Virus record (IMG/VR): IMGVR_UViG_3300034683_000530
Location: 1-47,082 of that record
Strand: one strand, 5' to 3'
DNA: 47,082 bases
From: a virus
Shown: piece by piece, positions 29,710 to 38,017 of the stretch
How the letters are laid out: every line of letters starts with the position of its first letter
Numbering within the stretch: position 1 is the first letter of the stretch
Notes under the pieces: generated by a model
Database searches by the model: none
The model's input: only the letters and a program-made list of their open reading frames with translations
What the model was told of the DNA's origin: nothing
Translations under genes and position numbers: made by a program

Positions 29710-30351
29710 ATGGGATTAAATTGTGCATGTCCTCCCGCCGCGTCGTTAACCGGATTTGCTATTCCCGAATGCCTCGAAGGGTTCGGCCAAGTGAACAAAG
29801 TTATCTTTCAGCGCATATTCTCTGCAGCAGGTACGAAAAATAAGCTCATAGGCGACCCTGCGGCATTGGCTTCTTGGACTCCGGCATTTCTTGCCGACGA
29901 CGGAACGAAAATGGTCATTACTCCTTACGTATCTAACCCTACGGTTACCGCGGGAGCGAAAAAGACTTACGGAGGCGGCAACGCCACTCCCGGAGGATTG
30001 ATTAAGATTATCGGTGCCGAGCCTACCGCATTCACGGCACAATTCGACGATATGCCGCAATCGGTTATTAAGGCGATGAAGGCGTTAATGTGCGAAAACG
30101 TAGGCGTGTACCTCGTCAACGAGAGAGGGCAGATAGGCCTCAAGAAAGTAACGATTGACGGCACTCCCGTTACGTACGAATACATGCCTATCCCTATCGC
30201 TTCGCTGTTCATCGGCGACAAGGTCTTGGGCGGGCTCGATAATCCCGATACCAACGCCATCGAGTGGAACTGGCCGGCTAATTGGAGCGACGACTTTGCC
30301 GTTATTACGCCTAACTTCGACGCGCTCGGCGCATTGGTAAATTCGATTTGA
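29710..30351 (+). CDS. Structural protein, possibly tail tube or head decoration
   Basis: 213 residues. The start MGLNCACPPAAS has two closely placed Cys, and the rest is beta-rich with a typical end (IEWNWPANWSDDFAVITPNFDALGALV). It has its own promoter and codons of a highly expressed gene, so an abundant virion protein is likely. The tail-tube idea rests on similarity in style to tail-tube-like proteins of Bacteroidales phages, but its place between terminase and portal would be unusual for a tube and equally fits a head accessory. The class is therefore uncertain. Confidence 0.6.
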   Translation: MGLNCACPPAASLTGFAIPECLEGFGQVNKVIFQRIFSAAGTKNKLIGDPAALASWTPAFLADDGTKMVITPYVSNPTVTAGAKKTYGGGNATPGGLIKIIGAEPTAFTAQFDDMPQSVIKAMKALMCENVGVYLVNERGQIGLKKVTIDGTPVTYEYMPIPIASLFIGDKVLGGLDNPDTNAIEWNWPANWSDDFAVITPNFDALGALVNSI

Positions 30352-30352
30352 T

Positions 30353-30547
30353 ATGGCAAAGCAGACTTTTGTAGAGTTGTACTCGCCCGAGTTATGCATG
30401 CTGTATAGCTTCGAAATAGGGCACGCGACGCGTATATTGCGCGACGCAAACGCTTCCTGGGTATTACCGGAAAACAGTAAATACGAATTTGTCGATAATG
30501 AGCTTAAGCTTAGAACAAATAAAAGAAAGTCTAACGAGTCCGAGTAA
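30353..30547 (+). CDS. Small hypothetical structural-module protein
   Basis: 64 residues, starting 1 base after the preceding stop and ending 50 bases into the portal gene. Composed of a beta-like N-terminal part and a charged C-terminal end (KLRTNKRKSNESE). No family is recognised. Small proteins in the same place are found in other Bacteroidetes phages by layout, so it may be a virion accessory. Confidence 0.55.
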   Translation: MAKQTFVELYSPELCMLYSFEIGHATRILRDANASWVLPENSKYEFVDNELKLRTNKRKSNESE

Positions 30548-32270
30548 GACGCGCGTTATTAAACGTGCGGCTTACCTGGAGGAGGTAGTACGCTTTCACA
30601 CCGACACCAATTTAAACGAAGCGAACATAGCGCGAGCGAGTTCCGATTTTTTGGCGTGGGTAAAAGGGTTGTTGCCCGAAGACAAATACAGGATATTCTT
30701 ACAGCTATACAGGTTTCCGCTTTATACGCCTTCCGTAGTAGAGAGTATTTATATCGATTTGGGGCGCGTGTTCGACAGTCGCAACTATTCGTCGACTTAC
30801 CAATTCGTAAGTAGCGAGTTGTTAGACGATTGGGACTACTACAAACTTCACAATCTTCGTTCTCCCGTTATATGGAAAACGGAAGGCTGGGACAAAATGA
30901 AAACGGCGCCGAATAGCATTCTAATCGTAGACTTGCCTGCCGAACAGACGACAGAAAAACCGGAGCCGTACTTTTATTGGCTCGATATTCTTAACGTTAT
31001 CGACTACCGGTTAAAACCCGACGGCGTAAGCTTCGAGTGGATAATTTTCAAGCAGCCGAACAACGTTATAGCCGTCTTCGACGATACGCGCATGCGTACG
31101 TATCAATCGGAAGAGAGCTATACGAAGATTTTGGGGCAACTTACGGATACCGTGCACAACCTCGGGTACTGCCCTGCGAGGTTCTATTGGTCGGAAGCGC
31201 TCAATTCTAAAGAGCCCGATTTAAAACGCAATCCTATCGTCAAAGAGCTGTCCAACCTCAACTGGCTGTTATTCTTTGTTATAAGCAAGCGCCACTTAGA
31301 CTTGTACGCGCCATATCCGATTTACAGTGCTTACGAAACTTCGTGCGATTACGTTAACGAAGAGACGCAAGCCTATTGCGACCACGGATTTTTACGTAAT
31401 CCTGACGGTTCTTACAGTACGCTGCGAGACGGGTCGGTAGAGCAGTGTCCGATATGCAGAGACAAGCACTTGGCAGGCCCCGGTTCCTTAATCGAGGTGC
31501 CTGCGCCTGACAGAGATACGGGCGATATGCGTAACCCCGTACAGATTACGTCGATAGACGCCGCGTCGCTTAAATACAACGTCGACGAATGCGAAAGGCT
31601 CGAGCAGCTAATTCGCATGCGCATTGTAGGTATAGGCGGTAACATCAGCGAAAAAGAGGCGATGAACGTTTCGCAGATTTTAGCTACTTTCGAGGACAAG
31701 ATTTCGGTACTCAACAAGCTGAAAGTCAACTTCGAGAACGCACAAAGGTTTGTGGAAGAGACGATTTGTCGCCTGCGTTACGGCAGTAGCTTTATCGACT
31801 TGTCGATTAATTACGGTACAGAGTTTTATATCTACTCGATAGAGGATTTGTACAACAAATACGATATTGCGAAAAAGAACGGCGCGACTAACGCGGAGCT
31901 CGACTTGTTGCAAAATCAGATACTCGAAGTCGAGTACAAGAACAACCCGATGTTACTGCAACGCTTGCTTATACTGAAGCACATAGAGCCGTTAAGGCAC
32001 TATACGACGCAAGAGGTAATACAATTCGTTCAACAAGGCCTGGTCGATGTAGAGACGGCAATATTGAAGCTGAATTTCGGTGCTTTGATAGACAGGTTCG
32101 AGCGCGAAAACGTCAATATCGTAGAGTTCGGTTCCAAAATAGACTTCAATTCGAAAATTAACAACATTATACAAATTTTAAAGAGTTATATTTATGAAAC
32201 TATCCCCACAGCAAGAGAAACAGTTCAAAGCCCGTCAAGCGGAGTTGGACAACAAGCTCAAAGCGTTTAA
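30498..32270 (+). CDS. Portal protein with a Cys-rich insert
   Basis: 590 residues from the ATG at 30498 (a TTG three codons earlier also lies in frame). It has the size, place (after terminase, before scaffold and capsid) and layout of a siphovirus portal: mixed N-terminal wing, a long C-terminal helical part (KISVLNKLKVNFENAQRFVEE onward) and a flexible end rich in Ser, Gln and Val. In the middle (window bases about 31340-31470) a CDY...YCDHG...CPICRDKH cluster of cysteines and His suggests a zinc-binding insertion. Twelve copies would form the DNA channel at the capsid vertex. Confidence 0.75.
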   Translation: MSLSLEQIKESLTSPSKTRVIKRAAYLEEVVRFHTDTNLNEANIARASSDFLAWVKGLLPEDKYRIFLQLYRFPLYTPSVVESIYIDLGRVFDSRNYSSTYQFVSSELLDDWDYYKLHNLRSPVIWKTEGWDKMKTAPNSILIVDLPAEQTTEKPEPYFYWLDILNVIDYRLKPDGVSFEWIIFKQPNNVIAVFDDTRMRTYQSEESYTKILGQLTDTVHNLGYCPARFYWSEALNSKEPDLKRNPIVKELSNLNWLLFFVISKRHLDLYAPYPIYSAYETSCDYVNEETQAYCDHGFLRNPDGSYSTLRDGSVEQCPICRDKHLAGPGSLIEVPAPDRDTGDMRNPVQITSIDAASLKYNVDECERLEQLIRMRIVGIGGNISEKEAMNVSQILATFEDKISVLNKLKVNFENAQRFVEETICRLRYGSSFIDLSINYGTEFYIYSIEDLYNKYDIAKKNGATNAELDLLQNQILEVEYKNNPMLLQRLLILKHIEPLRHYTTQEVIQFVQQGLVDVETAILKLNFGALIDRFERENVNIVEFGSKIDFNSKINNIIQILKSYIYETIPTARETVQSPSSGVGQQAQSV

Positions 32271-32625
32271 AGCGCTGGAAAAGCTTTCGCCTCAACAGGC
32301 AGACGAGGTAAAGAAAATCGAAGCAGAGCTGACGCGTATTAAAGAAGCGCTCGAAGCGGAAGACGAAGGGCCTATGGTAATAGCCATGCCCGATGAAGCG
32401 GCAAATTACGTCGTGCCCAAAGGAGAAGAGCATTACGTACATATCCGCATGTTTATCGGTAACAGGTTCGACCCTATTACCGGAGAAGAGACTACGTCGT
32501 ATACAATTCAGAAGTTTAACGTAACCGACTTCAAGAATTTCGAAAAACAGGCTCCGCGCTTAGGTTATCATTACGGTTTCTTGCATAAACCTGCAGGGTT
32601 CAAATCTATTTACGCAAAAAAATAA
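32194..32625 (+). CDS. Hypothetical head-module protein
   Basis: 143 residues, starting 77 bases inside the portal gene. A charged coiled-coil-like start (KQFKARQAELDNKLKAFKALEK, about 9-30, then EVKKIEAELTRIKEALE) is followed by a beta-rich C-terminal domain (ANYVVPKGEEHYVHIRMFIG and on). No motif is recognised. Place between portal and scaffold suggests a head-assembly or a minor capsid function. Confidence 0.6.
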   Translation: MKLSPQQEKQFKARQAELDNKLKAFKALEKLSPQQADEVKKIEAELTRIKEALEAEDEGPMVIAMPDEAANYVVPKGEEHYVHIRMFIGNRFDPITGEETTSYTIQKFNVTDFKNFEKQAPRLGYHYGFLHKPAGFKSIYAKK

Positions 32626-32629
32626 CGGT

Positions 32630-33574
32630 ATGGCACTCACAATCGAAAAATTAAAAGAAGAGCAACTATTGGCGTCGCTAACGCCGGAGCAACTTACCGC
32701 AATTGCGGCTTTAAGCGCGGCAGACGAGAATACCGTTATCGGTACACGTATAGGGGAGCTTCACGGTTCTTACGAAAAAGACGTATTTGCGGTAACAGGC
32801 ATTCCTAAATTACCCGGCGAAAAGGCTTACGAGTACAACAAACGCGTTCTTTCCCATTTTAAAAACGAGTTGGAAACGACAACGAAAACCGTAGACGAGA
32901 TTAAAGCCGAAAAAGCGGCTATCGAAGAGCAGCTTAAATCGGGAGGAACGGATGCGGCGCTTAAATCGCAGTTAGAGCAAATCAATAAAGCGCTTAAGGA
33001 TGCGCAAGACGCACTAAAAGCGAAAGACGAGCTTATTAAAACGAAAGAAACGGAGTTTACCAATCAGCTGACGCAAACGAAAGTTAATTTCCAATTTGCA
33101 CAGGCGAATAAGGATATTAAGCTTAAACCCGTCTATTCCGACAGCATAGCCAATACCTTACTTATGCAGGCAAAGAACGAAATATTGTCGAAGTATACGC
33201 CCGATTTTGTGGTAGACGAAACGGGTAAAGAAACTTTGGTTTTTCGCGATAAACAGACTAACGAAATTGCGCGCAATCCGGATACGGGCTTGAGTCCGTA
33301 CTCTATACACGACCTGTATAAAACTACGGTACTGAAAGACGCTATCGATACGGGTACCAAACAACCGGGCGGAGGCACTACGGGATTTATGCCGAAATCG
33401 CCTGTCGATGCGCACGGTATCGATTTAAGCGGCGTAAAAACGCAGCGAGAAGCAGACGAATTGATTTACAATCATTTGATGGCCAAAGGGTTGGCACGCG
33501 GAACAAAAGAATTTTCCGACGAGCAGGCCAAAATACGACAGGATAATGAAGTAGCCAAACTACCGATTAGATAA
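32630..33574 (+). CDS. Capsid scaffolding protein (putative)
   Basis: 314 residues, directly ahead of the major capsid gene. The central coiled coil (about 80-150, with TVDEIKAEKAAIEEQLKSGG and DAQDALKAKDELIKTKE) and the charged, flexible ends are typical of scaffolds. A C-terminal basic tail segment could bind capsid subunits. The N-terminal part (LTPEQLTAIAALSAADENTVIG) looks helical. No protease gene or motif is evident nearby, so removal without cleavage is likely. Confidence 0.78.
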   Translation: MALTIEKLKEEQLLASLTPEQLTAIAALSAADENTVIGTRIGELHGSYEKDVFAVTGIPKLPGEKAYEYNKRVLSHFKNELETTTKTVDEIKAEKAAIEEQLKSGGTDAALKSQLEQINKALKDAQDALKAKDELIKTKETEFTNQLTQTKVNFQFAQANKDIKLKPVYSDSIANTLLMQAKNEILSKYTPDFVVDETGKETLVFRDKQTNEIARNPDTGLSPYSIHDLYKTTVLKDAIDTGTKQPGGGTTGFMPKSPVDAHGIDLSGVKTQREADELIYNHLMAKGLARGTKEFSDEQAKIRQDNEVAKLPIR

Positions 33575-33627
33575 ATTCACATACGCAGGGGTAACGTATA
33601 TTTACTAACATACTAATTTTTACATTT

Positions 33628-34674
33628 ATGAGTTTAATTAACACACGCATTCAAAACATTCGGGCAAATTCTAACCTCGACAAGAACGAGTACCGCCCGA
33701 GTCGCTACGGAGCGTTCGATACGTTTATGATGCAGACAAGCGACCCTGCCGGAATTATATCGGACGAACTCGCGCAAAAAGCATTTCAATCTATAGGTAA
33801 TACTATAGAGGTGCCCGTTATTAACTACGATGCCGGTATTACTATCGGTAATACGCGCGACATTGTCATTCCGCACAGCGAAAATACGTCGGCAATGTTG
33901 GCAATTTCTTTTGCTACTTATGCTTGGGGTTTTACCATCGTGCCTTCGCAGCACATGAACAACGAAATCAGCATTCAAAAAGACTTCGAAAAGAAATTTA
34001 CGAAGTACTTGTATGCACTTGCAGCCGACCTCGAAGGAGTGGCCGTTGCGTCTCTTTCTGCAGCTAAATCGCAGGTATTCAAAGACTTGTTGACTTACAC
34101 CAATACTGCAAACGTAATCGGCGCAACTTGGGACCAACGCGATGCTTTAATCGGTGACCTTAATGTGATTATGGGCGCTAACGACTTTTTCGGTCAATAT
34201 CATCTTATTGGTAACGCCGGTGTAGAAAGCATTATCCGTAAACTTGCGCAATTCGGCTTGTACAACGAGCAAATGAAGTACATGGAGTACTCCGACAAGA
34301 TTTTGCACTTTAGCAATACCATTACTAATGCCGCCGGTAAATTCGGTACAGGGTATTTGGTTGAAGGAGGCAATCTCGGTATTCTTACTCGCGTCGAGCG
34401 CGAAAGTATCTTAAGGTCGTCTACCGGAGACGGTCACGAATGGGATATAGACACTTTGCCTATGCTCAATTTACCGGTAGGCACTTACTACTACGACTCC
34501 GTAGAAAATGTAGCGGCTGACGCTAATTTCGGCGCACATGTTGCAGACCTGACGCGTGCGAGGGTTGAACATTACGGCTTTGCCGTGGACGTTGCTTTTG
34601 TTACGGCGTATAACAGCGCTCCGACAACTTTGCCGAGTCCTATTATCGCTTTCGATATAGCAGCCGCACCGTAA
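33628..34674 (+). CDS. Major capsid protein, HK97-like fold (putative)
   Basis: 348 residues. Placed after the scaffold gene, with size and composition of an HK97-like capsid: SLINTRIQNIRANSNLDKNE start, a central block with WGFTIVPSQHMNNEISIQKDFEKKF (about 100-125) like the spine helix region, and a beta-rich end. A weak -7-like TATATTTA (33597-33604) lies upstream, and a strong terminator follows at 34721-34765, which suits a heavily expressed gene. The assignment is from place and overall features, without a search. Confidence 0.8.
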   Translation: MSLINTRIQNIRANSNLDKNEYRPSRYGAFDTFMMQTSDPAGIISDELAQKAFQSIGNTIEVPVINYDAGITIGNTRDIVIPHSENTSAMLAISFATYAWGFTIVPSQHMNNEISIQKDFEKKFTKYLYALAADLEGVAVASLSAAKSQVFKDLLTYTNTANVIGATWDQRDALIGDLNVIMGANDFFGQYHLIGNAGVESIIRKLAQFGLYNEQMKYMEYSDKILHFSNTITNAAGKFGTGYLVEGGNLGILTRVERESILRSSTGDGHEWDIDTLPMLNLPVGTYYYDSVENVAADANFGAHVADLTRARVEHYGFAVDVAFVTAYNSAPTTLPSPIIAFDIAAAP

Positions 34675-34720
34675 GCCTTAGTGTTCTCTTCGCTTCTTTA
34701 GTTTTCAAGTGTGTTGCCCG

Positions 34721-34765
34721 GTAGTGTCGGGTGCTTACGAGTTAAGTTACTCGACACTGCTTTTT
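34721..34765 (+). terminator. Rho-independent terminator after the capsid gene
   Basis: Bases 34721-34732 pair with 34749-34760 in a 12-bp stem (two G-U wobbles on the rightward strand), with a 16-base loop, followed by TTTTT (34761-34765). It would end part of the transcripts after the capsid gene and raise the capsid-to-tail ratio. Confidence 0.75.
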
Positions 34766-34781
34766 AATTAAAACGTCGATA

Positions 34782-36056
34782 ATGCTGAATATTACAGAAA
34801 TCAAAAACGCTTTTTCGGGCTTGGTCGGCTTCAGTGACGATATGAGCGCGCATACGCAAAAACTGCAAGCTTCGCTTAAACGCAGTTTGTCCGGTACGTA
34901 TTTCCAAGATGCACATCCGCTAATTACTTTACAGGTACTCGAGGAAATTGCTCCTCGCAATTTAAGCCTCGATAGATTTGTCGAAGTAGTTAACGGCTCG
35001 GCATATAATGTCGGCGATATTGTAAAAAGTGCGGATAAAATTTATATGGCAATTGCCGATACCGTTTATACGGGCGTATTTGACGCAAATTGGGAAGAGA
35101 CTAATTTATTTTCTATTTGGCTATTATCTAAGGTACAGGCTACTATAGTTAAAGTAGTGCAAACCGTATTGTCTAACAGCGCGATAGATTTGGACGCCAA
35201 GCATACGCTAACCGAAGACGTTCTATTTACGGGAGCCGGTTATATTAAAGACGTAATCCCGAATAGTAACAATTTGGTCGGGCTCATAGTAGAGCCTCGT
35301 TTTATGAACGGCATAAGCCTGAAAATAAACAAGATAGGCCTTCAAAGTACGGTTCCGGGCGATTTAATGCTTTATATCTTTCATTCGTCGTCGAATTTAC
35401 CGGTAAAAATAATCAAATTGGCTAAAACCAAATTCGACACTTTCGAATGGACTAATACTGACGATTTGGTTTTAACCAATTACGATTATGCGCCGAACGG
35501 CTATTGGATTTTTGTATATAATCAAAACGATTTGGAGGCCTTAGGCAGCCAGGCAATTAAGAACACCGTAAATTTAAGGCAATTGTGCCCTACATGCAGG
35601 CATACTGCCGGTTTACAATCGTTTATAGACGTTTTGGCATTTAAAACCGACAATACCGGCTTTAGTAATACGTTATGGGAGCAGAATAATAATCTTTACT
35701 ATACCGATACTAATTTCGGGCTTAATTTGGATATTTCCGTCGTTTGCGATTTTACGTCTATATTTATAAATCATAAAACCGATTTTATAAATTTGGTCAA
35801 ATTGCAATTTGCGGTCGATATGTTGCGCGAGTTTGTCTATAATGCCAATGCCCGCGTAAATCGGACTGCGGCGATAGCCTCCCGTGCGGACGTACTATAC
35901 GCATTAGACGGCGATACGTCCAAATTTTCTCGTCGTTCGGGATTGTCTTACGATTTGGAGCGCGCGTACAATGCTTTCGAAATAAATACTAAGGGACTCA
36001 ATACGAGGTGCTTACCTTGTAAAAGAAACGGTGTCAAGTATAAAACTATGTTGTAA
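34782..36056 (+). CDS. Virion protein of the head-tail connector region
   Basis: 424 residues, first gene after the capsid terminator. It starts helical (1-60) and is beta-rich in the middle, with two CxxC pairs (CPTC around 270 and CLPC near 412) that may bind zinc. The helical segment FAVDMLREFVYNANARVNRTA occurs near the end. No known family is recognised by eye; gene order suggests a neck or adaptor role. Its stop overlaps the next start. Confidence 0.6.
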   Translation: MLNITEIKNAFSGLVGFSDDMSAHTQKLQASLKRSLSGTYFQDAHPLITLQVLEEIAPRNLSLDRFVEVVNGSAYNVGDIVKSADKIYMAIADTVYTGVFDANWEETNLFSIWLLSKVQATIVKVVQTVLSNSAIDLDAKHTLTEDVLFTGAGYIKDVIPNSNNLVGLIVEPRFMNGISLKINKIGLQSTVPGDLMLYIFHSSSNLPVKIIKLAKTKFDTFEWTNTDDLVLTNYDYAPNGYWIFVYNQNDLEALGSQAIKNTVNLRQLCPTCRHTAGLQSFIDVLAFKTDNTGFSNTLWEQNNNLYYTDTNFGLNLDISVVCDFTSIFINHKTDFINLVKLQFAVDMLREFVYNANARVNRTAAIASRADVLYALDGDTSKFSRRSGLSYDLERAYNAFEINTKGLNTRCLPCKRNGVKYKTML

Positions 36057-36505
36057 TGAACGTAATAGCCGATAAAATAGAGGCACTACGAAAGTTTCAG
36101 TCCAATATATTCAGGTATATAAGGACAATCGTAGAAATGTACGATTATGTACTCATAGATATGAATATTCAAGACCAGCTATACGAGCAGGGTATATATA
36201 GAACTGGTACGGAAATTGCCGCAGAAGAGCCTTATAAACCGCGAACGGTAAAGTTTAAGCTGATGAAAAGGCAACCTGCGGACAGAGTGACGCTGCGAGA
36301 CGAAGGCGATTTTCACAAATCGTTCGCGATAGAGGCCGGAAATCATTCGTTTAAAATTTTCGCTACGGATATAAAAACCGAAATGCTTACCGCAAAATAC
36401 GGAGAAGAGATTTTCGGTTTAACAGATGAAAACTTGAACGAGTTTATTAAAGAGTATATTTATCCGGAGCTTAAGGAGTTTTTACTAAAGGAGTTAAAAT
36501 CATGA
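36056..36505 (+). CDS. Putative head-tail joining / tail completion protein
   Basis: 149 residues. The pattern VTLRDEGDFHKSFAIEA, then KIFATDIKTEMLTAKYGEEIFGL is a typical form of the small neck proteins (HK97 gp10-like) of Bacteroidetes phages, in which a DxGxFxxSF-like stretch and a final helix are conserved. It starts on the last base of the preceding stop and overlaps the next gene by 4 bases. The call is from pattern and gene order. Confidence 0.55.
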   Translation: MNVIADKIEALRKFQSNIFRYIRTIVEMYDYVLIDMNIQDQLYEQGIYRTGTEIAAEEPYKPRTVKFKLMKRQPADRVTLRDEGDFHKSFAIEAGNHSFKIFATDIKTEMLTAKYGEEIFGLTDENLNEFIKEYIYPELKEFLLKELKS

Positions 36506-37020
36506 TTACTAATACGATAAATGCCATAGCCTCTATATTGGGCGGTAAATTGCCTTGGATAGACAACGCTTACGGTAAAGCGTATACGCTATACGACAGT
36601 GAAGGTCGAATATATCCCGCAGCACATTTATACGGTAACGAATACGTTTCGTTATTACCGAACGATACGTTAGGCAATTACCTGTTTTTCGAAATCGAAG
36701 ACCCGAGTATAGTAGTCGGTTCGACGCAAGAGCATTTCGTATCGAGCTTTCGTACAAATTTGATAGTTTGGTTTAATATCGAAAGCGTTTACGGGCCTGT
36801 AGCGGAGCAGATTTTAACCGACTCGATAAAGAAAGATATTGTCTTGGCATTAGCGCCTAAGTTTTATCCTATGGCAACTATTAATGTGCTCGAGGTGTAC
36901 GAGAGTGCCGAAAATATATTCAGGTATTATCCTCTAACTCAAGTAAATACGCAGTTTCTTATGCTGCCTTATTACGGTTTCAGATTTGTTTTAAACATTA
37001 AAGAAAAAACGATATGCTAA
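36502..37020 (+). CDS. Putative tail terminator-like connector protein
   Basis: 172 residues: start helix (INAIASIL), then YPAAHLYGNEYVSLLPNDTLGNYLFFEIEDP and a beta core (FRTNLIVWFNIESVYG) ending in FRFVLNIKE. It shares the layout of tail-terminator proteins: strands with a helix between, at the right place before tail genes. No close family is recognised. It overlaps both neighbours by a few bases. Confidence 0.55.
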   Translation: MITNTINAIASILGGKLPWIDNAYGKAYTLYDSEGRIYPAAHLYGNEYVSLLPNDTLGNYLFFEIEDPSIVVGSTQEHFVSSFRTNLIVWFNIESVYGPVAEQILTDSIKKDIVLALAPKFYPMATINVLEVYESAENIFRYYPLTQVNTQFLMLPYYGFRFVLNIKEKTIC

Positions 37021-37274
37021 GTTTATTGCTAATTTCCGTTATAATCGCACTACTTGTCGCTTTTTGTATTATATTAGCTGAGAAAACAGGGGTTATTATT
37101 TACTTGGCGAGTAAAACGAAAAGCCGTATGCTCAATATGCTACTGAGTTGTTATTTTTGTATGGGTTTTTGGCTATCGTTATTTGTAGTAATAATTATGG
37201 TAGTTATTACTAAAAACGCCGAGTATCTTATAGTTCCTATATTTTCGTCGGTTATAGTACGCAGGTTATTATGA
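37014..37274 (+). CDS. Small membrane protein with CxFCxGFW motif
   Basis: 86 residues with three hydrophobic segments (about 2-22, 45-66 and 68-82) and the motif LLSCYFCMGFW (47-57), of the kind seen in DUF1360-like small membrane proteins. Membrane proteins of this form are often found among tail genes of Bacteroidetes phages; the function is unknown. Start is 7 bases inside the preceding gene and stop overlaps the next start. Confidence 0.55.
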   Translation: MLSLLLISVIIALLVAFCIILAEKTGVIIYLASKTKSRMLNMLLSCYFCMGFWLSLFVVIIMVVITKNAEYLIVPIFSSVIVRRLL

Positions 37275-38017
37275 TTAATCGCAAGATAAATAAGCATGAC
37301 GTGAAGATTTACGACAGTATCGAAGAGCTACCTATCGTTAATTTTCAAAAGTATAATAAGTTTATGCTTATTAGCAGTATTATAGGCAACGACGTAGCGG
37401 ATATAGATTTGTATTTGGTAAAAGCGATAAAGTATATAGAGCAGAACGATTTGTCTTTGGCCGTACGACAAATAGAGAATATACGAAATGCGCTGTATTT
37501 GATAAATCAGGAGCTGAGCCCCAAGTACTTGGCTTTTGCTGCGTTAGTAGCCGAAATAGACGGTAAAGCCGTTACGGATTTATCCGACAGTAACCTAAAA
37601 GAAGTATTGTCTTTGTTGAATACCGAGCGTAAGAGCGTTATCGATAATATTTTAGCACTATTTAAAAAAAAAGTAGACAACGAGTTTAGCATATATTTTC
37701 CGAAGTTTCAAAATAGCGCGCAAACTAAAGAGCTGTATACCAAGTTAAAAAACCGCGTTTTACTCGAGCTCGATACGATTATAAACGATAGTGCAGATTT
37801 GGAAACGATAGATAAAATAGATACCGAGTTGTTATTAACGAGTAAACCGAAAGTATTTAGCGGGCCTGAAAGCTTCGAGGTACAGAACGACAAACAGTTT
37901 AACGAGCTTTGTTTGTTCATATCTAAGAGTTTAAACGTAGAGGTCAAAAAATTAACGGTGTTCGAATTTTATAACTCGTTAGAGTATATAGAAAAAGAAA
38001 CCAAAATTAAAAAGTAA
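37271..38017 (+). CDS. Tail assembly chaperone-like protein
   Basis: 248 residues directly before the tape measure gene. The start DSIEELPIVNFQKYNKFMLISS, then DVADIDLYLVKAIKYIEQND and a helix LAVRQIENIRNALYLI, is a pattern known from proteins ahead of tape measures in Bacteroidetes phages. Tail chaperones bind the tape measure before tube assembly and are often made as two forms by frameshifting; no obvious slippery site is seen. A long A-run (37666-37673) occurs in the middle of the gene but is not near its end. Confidence 0.6.
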   Translation: MINRKINKHDVKIYDSIEELPIVNFQKYNKFMLISSIIGNDVADIDLYLVKAIKYIEQNDLSLAVRQIENIRNALYLINQELSPKYLAFAALVAEIDGKAVTDLSDSNLKEVLSLLNTERKSVIDNILALFKKKVDNEFSIYFPKFQNSAQTKELYTKLKNRVLLELDTIINDSADLETIDKIDTELLLTSKPKVFSGPESFEVQNDKQFNELCLFISKSLNVEVKKLTVFEFYNSLEYIEKETKIKK

